From assembly GCA_015680685.1 (NCBI GenBank), contig MNCI01019122.1, positions 46,352-98,625 of the forward strand: 52,274 bases of DNA, read 5' to 3'. The notes under the pieces were generated by a model. It saw nothing but the letters and a program-made list of their open reading frames with translations. It did no database searches and was not told where the DNA came from. Numbering within the stretch: position 1 is the stretch's first letter; every line of letters begins with the position of its first letter. Both the position numbers and the translations under genes were made by a program. Origin of the DNA: Gnetum montanum (lineage: Eukaryota; Streptophyta; Gnetopsida; Gnetales; Gnetaceae). This document shows, one piece after another, positions 45,621 through 52,274 of the stretch.

Positions 45621-46449
45621 TGATGAGCGACGAGGTACCCCTACACTCAACCATATGAATATGAACATTATGCGTAATCTGGTTGAACTCCAAGGACTAA
45701 GTGCTTATGCACCTTCACAAAACAAGGATGGGTTAGGTGATCGATGTCTTCCCAAGCTTACTCATATGGCATAATTGTATGATTAAGTAAACTTGAGGTA
45801 TATGGTTTTTATGCTTTTTATGTTTATGTCCTGGTGCTAAAAGGAAGAAGTGAAATAATTAAGTAACTAATTTAATTTAACTAGTCTGCTAGGTTCTAAC
45901 TAGTCCTAAGACCATCATTTATTCCCACTCTCTGTACACATCCTAAACCATTGTAACACTACTGGGATTACCAAACGTTAATCGTTACTAGGTTACCAAG
46001 TGTTCCACGTATGCTGGAAGTGGTCGTACTGAGTGTGCTTACTTGTGAAAATTAACAAACCAATAAAAGCAACATCAATTAACTAATGAAAGCATTAAAT
46101 AACTGTAAATAACATTAAATGCAATAAATAAGCTATTCTAAATGCTACAAGGTTTATCACAAAGTTCATCTTTATTTCTAGACACAAGGTGTGCTTAGGT
46201 ACACAATGCTCAAATAAAGATCTATTCACTTTATGACTCCTACGACAGGCACTCAGAAATAATTCTAACTCTGGAAAGGGAAAACTGCAAGAGTTCGAGT
46301 AAGGGAATAAGAAACTAATGCCAAAACCAAGTGTGCCTGCCTCTTATTTATAGGCAATGAGATAGGTCTCGATATCGGATGTTTGATATCACTTGACAGG
46401 CTCCAATATCGCAGACCCAATATCTCAATCCCAATATCACAGTTCATCA
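45621..46449 (-). repeat. 5' LTR of element C (829 bp)
   Basis: Starts tgatgagcgacgaggtaccc and ends cagttcatca. TATA complement at about 46343-46354. It has fewer GATATC-like boxes (46371-46440) than its partner at 36563-37419. Confidence 0.92.
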
Positions 46450-46454
46450 ATCCC

Positions 46455-48297
46455 TTAGGATGTTCATACTTGCACACATTGCATCCTTCCTCTTCCTCAA
46501 AACTAGAGGGATATTACCCTTTAACAGTAGCAATATTTCCTATGTACTTATAACTTTCTCGTCCATTAGCTCTTTTCTTCTTTCTTTCCTTGCCCCTGTA
46601 AGTGCTTGTTTAACCTTTTCTTCCAGAATCATTAGGGTTGTAGCAAAATTTTTATCCACTAAATTTTAGACTTTCTCTACCTTAACTGTTGTATCATTAA
46701 CTAATCTTTGAATAGGTAGATTCTCTTTCTAGATAACATCTTCCAAGGTTTCATCCTCTTTCTTGTCACACATCTGCACATCTCTCTTTGTAATTGATGG
46801 ATCTCTATTATATTCCTCAGCTAACTCTATCTTCTTAAGTTCTCCTTTCTCCTTTGCTACTTGATCACTTAATCTCTGGATGCGATGGACCATCATTTCT
46901 AATAATCTGCCTTGGGCATAAACCCCAAGAGTCTCTCTAGTTTTTCCTCACAACCCATCTACAATGTGCTTGAGCTGTTCCCTTGGTGAAAATCCATGAC
47001 CTAGGCATCTATGCAATAGTGAATAGTATCTACCCATTACTGCATCAAGGGTCTCATGAGTCCCTTACTTCCATCCCTAGATCTATTTTCTTAAGTTGGA
47101 CACTCATGAATAAGTTTGATATTTATCATTGAAGAGTTTGAGCATGGTACTCTAGCATCTAATTGATTCAAGTTTTAGTGACCTATACCAGCTCTCTACC
47201 TCCTTTACAAGTGTTGTGGGAAAAGTTACTTTTAATATTTTGTAGGGAGCAAGGATCATGGAAAGCTTGAAGGTGATGTTATGGATTAGCATTATATCCA
47301 CCTTCAAATCTTGGCATGTTGTTCATGTTGAGCCATTTGATCTAGCTATCCTTCATGTGCCTAGTTGAAATGTGAATAATTTTTTGTATGTTAATCATGC
47401 TATAAGTTTCCATCAGGGGTTCATCATCTCAATCGAGTTCATGTACTCTGTTGTAGTAGTGCCCCCTTTTGTGCTCATCCATTTCATGATTTCTGTGATC
47501 CCCACATATGTGCTACTCATACTCTTCATCTTTTGAATCAAAATAACCGAAGTAATAGTCATGATGATCACGGTAGTCATGAGTTCTCCTCTCTTCCCTA
47601 TCATGGTTCTTGTACTTTTGCCTCCTTTTGTTAGAGTCTCCTGATGATCATGATGATGTAAATGAGGCAATAGGAGAACAATGCCATCTTGTCCTCTTGT
47701 GATGACTTTAATGTTCATCTTTGTGAGACCTAGTAGTAACTCTTGGCCTAGAGTCCCACTTGTGCCTTGAGTCCTTTGTCTCTTGCCTAAGTATCTCTGC
47801 TAATTCAAGGTGTGATTTATTTCTGACAAGTTCATCTAGTTGAATGATAGGAATTTGTGACTAAAACTAATGATGAATGCATCTCCATCAAGTTCCTCCA
47901 AGACAACAATAGAATTGACTATATTTCCTTTATCTTGTTCATGTCTTATTTCCATGGCATGATCTTTTCTTAATTGCTCATCAGTAGGTTCATATGGTCA
48001 GGTCATGTATTTGGTTTCATGATATCCTCCAAGTTCTTCACTTAGCTTCATCGCTATGAGAGTAGTTTGGAGCATAATGGATGTTGAACAGTTTGGTGGT
48101 AGAACAACATTTCCTTGAAGATCTCTCCACCTGAGTTGCCTATCCTGATGAAAGATGAATGTGAAAGTAGGATAGTAAGGATCATGATGAGCATATGAGA
48201 TTCTTATCTACATTGACATACTCCAGTCCTCTTCAATTCTATCAGTGCTTATCTGTAGTTCCTTGGCAAGTGATGTTACATTATTTTTTGAAGCCAT
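46455..48297 (-). pseudogene. gag N-terminal part of element A
   Basis: Starts at the ATG at 48297-48295 (MASKNNVTSLAKELQ). Blocks: DPYYPTFTFIFHQD and LRWRDLQGNVVLPPN (about 48180-48100); an I-P-I-I-QLDEL region (47850); a charged region including the DDHD/RRK stretch (47720-47470); the gag domain (about 47330-46950); and a Lys/Glu-rich region (46900-46600). It is cut at 46455 by C and resumes at 36557. It is less broken at the N-terminus than the D gag and close to it in sequence, in line with their similar LTRs. Confidence 0.8.
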
Positions 48298-48410
48298 ATT
48301 GTATTTTTAAGATGTTTGTTTTAACTATGCTTTTCTTAGAATTTTGAATTTTAATTTTGTGTTCCAAGTACAATGAACTTTGTGAAATAAATTACTAAGC
48401 ATACATTGAC

Positions 48411-48432
48411 TTGTCCCCAATAATGGCACCAA
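48411..48432 (-). other. Primer binding site of element A
   Basis: tgtccccaataatggcacca sits directly beside the 5' LTR. The complement TTGGTGCCATTATTGGGGAC differs by transitions from the E site at 1709-1727. Confidence 0.75.
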
Positions 48433-49316
48433 TGATGAGTGGTGGAGTAGTCCAATATTCAACCATACAAGATACAAGTGTTCATGTGTAGCCCAATCAT
48501 AATTTGTGGATGAGGTAATGTGAATATGCTAGTAATTAATTAAAATGGGATTGTTGTCTTCCCACATAGAGCTAGTATAATCTATGCATATGGTTTAGCT
48601 CTTAGTGAGGTATATGATAAATTGATGTTGGTAGGCCATATCTCCTAGCTACAATGGTAAAGTGTGAAAATAGTTCTAAGTCTAAGGAAAATAGTAATAC
48701 AATCTACTTTAGCCTAGAGCGATGAGTATCCATTCCTAGCTTTCCATACCCACCTCGGGCTCATGTAACCATTATTGGAATTACCAAGTGAGTTTACTAG
48801 TAATTGAATCAAGTGAAACCACTACTAGGTTACGAAACAATTACACTTTAATGCTCAAAACTAGTCATACTCATTTTGGTTTACTAATGAACAAAGAAAC
48901 TAAAGTACTTGGTAATGTAAATAATTAGGCTAAGAAAACAATAAAAACTATGCTCAGTGAAATAGTAAAACTAAGTCAATACTGCATTGATGAAAAGAAA
49001 CATTGATCTTTATTTCCATCATGAAATGTACCTAAGTACACTTCACTCAAATAGAGATTTTGAACAACTACTCAACACCACACTGCAAGCATTCACTCTA
49101 TTATGGAGCTATGAAATTAAACTGCAAGAGTTTTAGTACAGGTTAACTAAATTGTGACTTGGACCATGCACACAAGTATCATATTTATAGGTAGGCACAT
49201 GTCCCACAATATCAAGTATCCAATGTCATATCATGGGCTCCAATATTGGATATGCAATATCACAACTTTGATATCATATGCCCAATACTGTAGCTGTTGT
49301 ACAATGTGATTTATCA
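48433..49316 (-). repeat. 5' LTR of element A (884 bp)
   Basis: Starts tgatgagtggtggagtag and ends tgatttatca. TATA complement at about 49181-49190; GATATC-like boxes at 49205-49290. Followed by ttgag, the mutated target duplication. Confidence 0.9.
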
Positions 49317-51995
49317 TTGAGAGATAAAGATAAGATGTTGTAGATAAAGAGAGGAATCTGCAAGCCTACAAAGATACTTCAAAGATAAAAGCAATCTATT
49401 AGCATTTAAATGAATAGAAAAATATGTAATGACATGCACATGCCTTGTCCTTTTTCATAAGCTACTTTGCATTGGTCAAATACTATGCAAGTTGTTAATA
49501 ACATAAATGAAGTAAAGGAGGGTAGTCGAGATAGGTTGGAGCTAGTGGAACTATCCAAGTTGTTAATAATGCAAGCAAAGGATGCTCATGTAGCAAATAT
49601 ATGTTGTAGAGGCTAATGTTATGATCTGTTTCATCATGACATGAATTTTCTTTGTAGGACTATTTAGGATTCATCCTAATGGTGACACATAGTTACCTTA
49701 TTTTATTTTTTGTTCATGGAATAGCATAGCCAATATTTGAAGCTATATAATTGCATAGAATTCATGTTAGTGCTTATAGGCTTTATCAATTTTGTCTCTA
49801 AGTTATTAGGTTAACTCACGTACAAAGTAAATAAATGAAAAAAATTGTCTTCTTCTAGGACGCATGATTGCATTATTATTGGCACTCAACATAAGCACTA
49901 CCTTCATGAGCATTGCTTTTTCCATTTGATCACAAGTTTAACTTTGGTTGTGGAGGTGCTAGTATTATGCCATCATTTATAGGAAGAAAGATACCTTAAA
50001 GGGAATGACATGTGTTCTATCTTTGTAGAGATTTTTCATGGCTCATTTTTACAAAATGGTATATCATTGGTTGACAATCATTTTTTTAGGTCCATTTCTA
50101 CAAAATGTTATATGTTTGGTTGGAAATCATTTTCTTGAGGGCACATTTTTAGAAAATGTTATACCATCAATTGGTACTGGTTTTCAATAGTTATTATCAT
50201 CTTCAATGAGGCTAGAAAATACGAAACATTTGATAATACATAGTATAGTTCTAGATGTGAAATGATGAGACTCCTTAGCCTACTTTACGAAGATTCTTCA
50301 TTAAATTAATTCTAAAAATCTATTCTTCTTTTTCCATGTTGCTGAGAGATGAAGACAAGATGTAGTAGATAAAGAGAAGTAACAAACTTGCAAAGAGACT
50401 CCAAAGAGAAAAGCACTTTTTTAGCATTTAAATGAACAAAAAAAGATGGAACAACATATGCATGCTTGTCCTTATTATAGGCTACTTTGCATTGATCAAA
50501 TGCTATGCAAGTTATTAATGATGTAAATACTATGCAAGTTGTTAGTAACATAAATAAAGTAGACAAGGGCAGTTGAGGTAGGCTAGAGCTAGTGGAACTA
50601 TCCAAGGTATTAATAATGCAAGCAAAACTTGCTGGTGTAGAGGATGTAGGTTGGATTAGTTGATGCCATGATCTATTTCATCATGACATGACTTCACTCT
50701 ATGGCACTATTTATGGTCCATCATGATGATGATGCACAATTACATTATTTCATTTTTGTTCATAAAATAGCATGGCCAATATTTGAAGCTATATCATTAC
50801 ATAGCATTCATATTAGTGCCTACAGGCTTTATTCATTCTCTCTCTAAGTTATCAGGGCAACTCACATACAAAGTACATTAATGAAAAGATTCATCTTTTT
50901 CTAGGCCACATTATTACATTATTATTGGTACTCAACATAAGCACTCCCATCATGAGCATTGCTTTTGCCATTTGATCACAACCTTAACCTTGGCTATGGA
51001 GGTGCTAGTAGTATACCTTCATTTATAGAAAGAAAGAGATGTCAAAGGAGATGATGTGTCCCATCCTCATTGAGATTATTCAAGGCTCATTTTTCCAATA
51101 TGTTATATCATCAATTAGCTATTGCTTTCTTCTAGGCCCATTTTTACAAAATGTTATATGTTTAGTTGGCAATCATATTTCCTGAGAGTGTTTTTTACAA
51201 AATGTTATACAATTAGTTGGTAGTGGTTTTTAATAATTATTCTCATCTTTAATGAGGCTTGAAAATAGGAAATAGTTGGTAATACTTAGTATGATTCTAG
51301 ATGCAAAATAACCAAACTTCTCAAGCCCACTCTACGAGGATTCTTCATTAAATTATTTTTAAAATTATTTTCTTTTTCCTTGCATGTTGCTGAGAGATAA
51401 AGATAAGATGTTATAGATAAATACAAGAAGCTGCAAGCTTGGAGATACAGTCCAACAATAAAATCAATTTGTCAACATTTAAATGAATAGAAAAAGATGA
51501 AATGATGTATGGATGCCTTGTCCTTATTCATAGGCTACTTTGCATTGGTCAAATACTATGCAAGTTGTTAATGATGTAAATACTATGCAAGCTATTAATA
51601 ACATAAATAAAGTAGAGGAGGGGAATCAAGGTAGGCTACAACCAGTGGGATTATCCAAGTTGTTAATAATGGAAGCAAAGCATGCTAGTGTAGAGGGTGT
51701 AGGTTGGACCAGTTGATGCTATGATCTATTTCATCATGACATCGCTCTGCGAGACTGTTCAGGGTCCATCATGATGGTGACACATAGTTACCTTATTTCA
51801 TTTTTGTTCATTAAATAGCATGGCCAATATTTGAAGCTATATTTTTGGGTAGCATCCATGTTAGTGCTTACATGCTTTATCGATTCTCTCTCTAAGTTGT
51901 CAGGGCAGCTCACATACAAAGTTCATAAACAAAAAGATTCATCTTGTTCTAGGCCACATTGTTGCATTATTATTGGTACTCAACATAAGCACTAC
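49317..51995. repeat. Tandem repeat S, three units right of element A
   Basis: Unit starts (gagagat-x-aag) at 49319, 50344 and 51392, so periods are 1025 and 1048 bp; the last unit is cut by the F LTR at 51996. Shared landmarks: ctactttgcattg-tcaaat, aatgcaagcaaa, tctatttcatcatgacatga, catggccaatatttgaagct, ggcatttttacaaaatgtta-like segments and catttaaatgaa. Within units, short blocks such as tttttacaaaatgttatat recur two or three times. A 97-codon minus-strand frame at 50312-50605 spans a unit boundary and is not kept in the other units. Confidence 0.88.
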
Positions 51996-52274
51996 TGATG
52001 AGACGCGGTACGCGATATTGCGGTCCGCCGCCATATCTATAAATAAGAGGTGGCACTCCCTCATTTAACATCCTAGGCGTAAAGTAGCAAAGCTTTGGCG
52101 GATTGATCACCCTAGAGATAGAATATTTTCCATGTGCCCGCAGTAGGAGTCCCCCAAGTGAACGGTTCTTTATTCGAGCAGCTTTGTACCTGAACGCAAG
52201 TTGTGTACGACAATAAAGATGAGCTTTGTGGATAAACCTTGCAGTGCATGGATAGGTTTAATTAATGTTATTTA
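51996..52274 (+). mobile_element. LTR start, subfamily F (right window edge)
   Basis: Plus-strand LTR beginning tgatgagacgcg. Its U3 is shortened to one GATATT box (52010-52020), followed by a TATA box (tctataaataag, about 52036-52047). The R/U5 part matches the complement of 1-250. It is inserted in the fourth S unit after gcactac. The element or solo LTR continues beyond the window. Confidence 0.85.

Larger units (their letters stand above)
36563..46449 (-). mobile_element. Element C: gag-pol Ty3/gypsy element nested in A
   Basis: Minus-strand, 9887 bp, with a perfect duplication atccc at 36558-36562 and 46450-46454. LTRs are 45621-46449 (5') and 36563-37419 (3'). It is the best-preserved gag-pol copy here, with protease DLG and RT FMDD intact, yet it has many stops. 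It has no ORF3. Insertion was into the zinc-knuckle region of A gag: joining the flanks restores aacatcccttaggatgttca, as in C's own gag near 43650. Confidence 0.92.
20296..49316 (-). mobile_element. Element A: pol-less Ty3/gypsy element (gag + ORF3), split by B and C
   Basis: Minus-strand element. LTRs are at 48433-49316 (5') and 20296-21153 (3'). Target duplications are ctgag (20291-20295) and ttgag (49317-49321). The S units carry gctgagagataaag at this point, so ctgag is ancestral. Own sequence is 21154-25632, 34818-36562 and 46455-48432. Without B, C and their duplications it is about 9.9 kb. Order: gag, protease vestige, linker vestige, spacer, internal promoter, intron, ORF3. It lacks RT, RNase H and integrase, as E does. 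Confidence 0.88.

Noticed and set aside
50312-50605. 97-codon frame with signal-peptide-like segments in repeat S
   Set aside because: Neighbouring S units break the frame, so it is probably chance.
1-52274. Opposite-facing F LTRs at the two window edges as ends of one giant element
   Set aside because: They face in opposite directions, and their inner flanks are unrelated and show no primer site or polypurine tract, so they are separate insertions.

Overview
The window looks like intergenic heterochromatin from a large, transposon-rich plant genome. I see no host single-copy gene, rRNA or tRNA. Nearly everything decodable belongs to Ty3/gypsy LTR retrotransposons of the non-chromoviral Athila/Tat/Ogre type: Athila-like integrase and reverse transcriptase blocks, a D-L-G protease motif, and a decayed TGGCGCC-type primer binding site. 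All coding regions are broken, and most in-frame stops read as Gln, Trp or Arg codons changed by C-to-T or G-to-A. I cannot name the species.

Layout. 1-287: end of an LTR of a young, CpG-rich subfamily (F). About 440-1610: antisense LINE reverse transcriptase relic. 1618-10017 (+): element E, which has gag, no pol, and a 3' ORF (ORF3). 10018 to about 16370 (-): element D, a gag-pol relic without RT and integrase core; a solo F LTR (15395-16249, with a 612-base gap) sits in its primer binding site. 16370-19375: AT-rich DNA with a degenerate minisatellite. 19425-20295 and 49317-51995: tandem repeat S with a unit of about 1.03 kb. 20296-49316 (-): element A, inserted in S and itself split by B (25633-34812) and C (36563-46449). 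51996-52274: start of another F LTR.

The nesting is supported by 5-bp target duplications: ctgag/ttgag for A, acaag for B, atccc for C and cttag for the solo LTR. Removing B and C leaves A at about 9.9 kb.

How the parts relate. B, C and D carry gag-pol; B and C lack ORF3. A and E share the opposite plan: gag, tiny pol vestiges, a common spacer, then ORF3. ORF3 is preceded in both by a cluster of GATATC-like boxes, a TATA box and a predicted 301-bp intron whose acceptor abuts the ATG. The same GATATC/TATA arrangement lies in the U3 of every LTR family here. This suggests a pol-less lineage that carried its own promoter-driven ORF3 and depended on gag-pol relatives for replication. That dependence is inference. 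The ORF3 module is the most interesting feature of the window.
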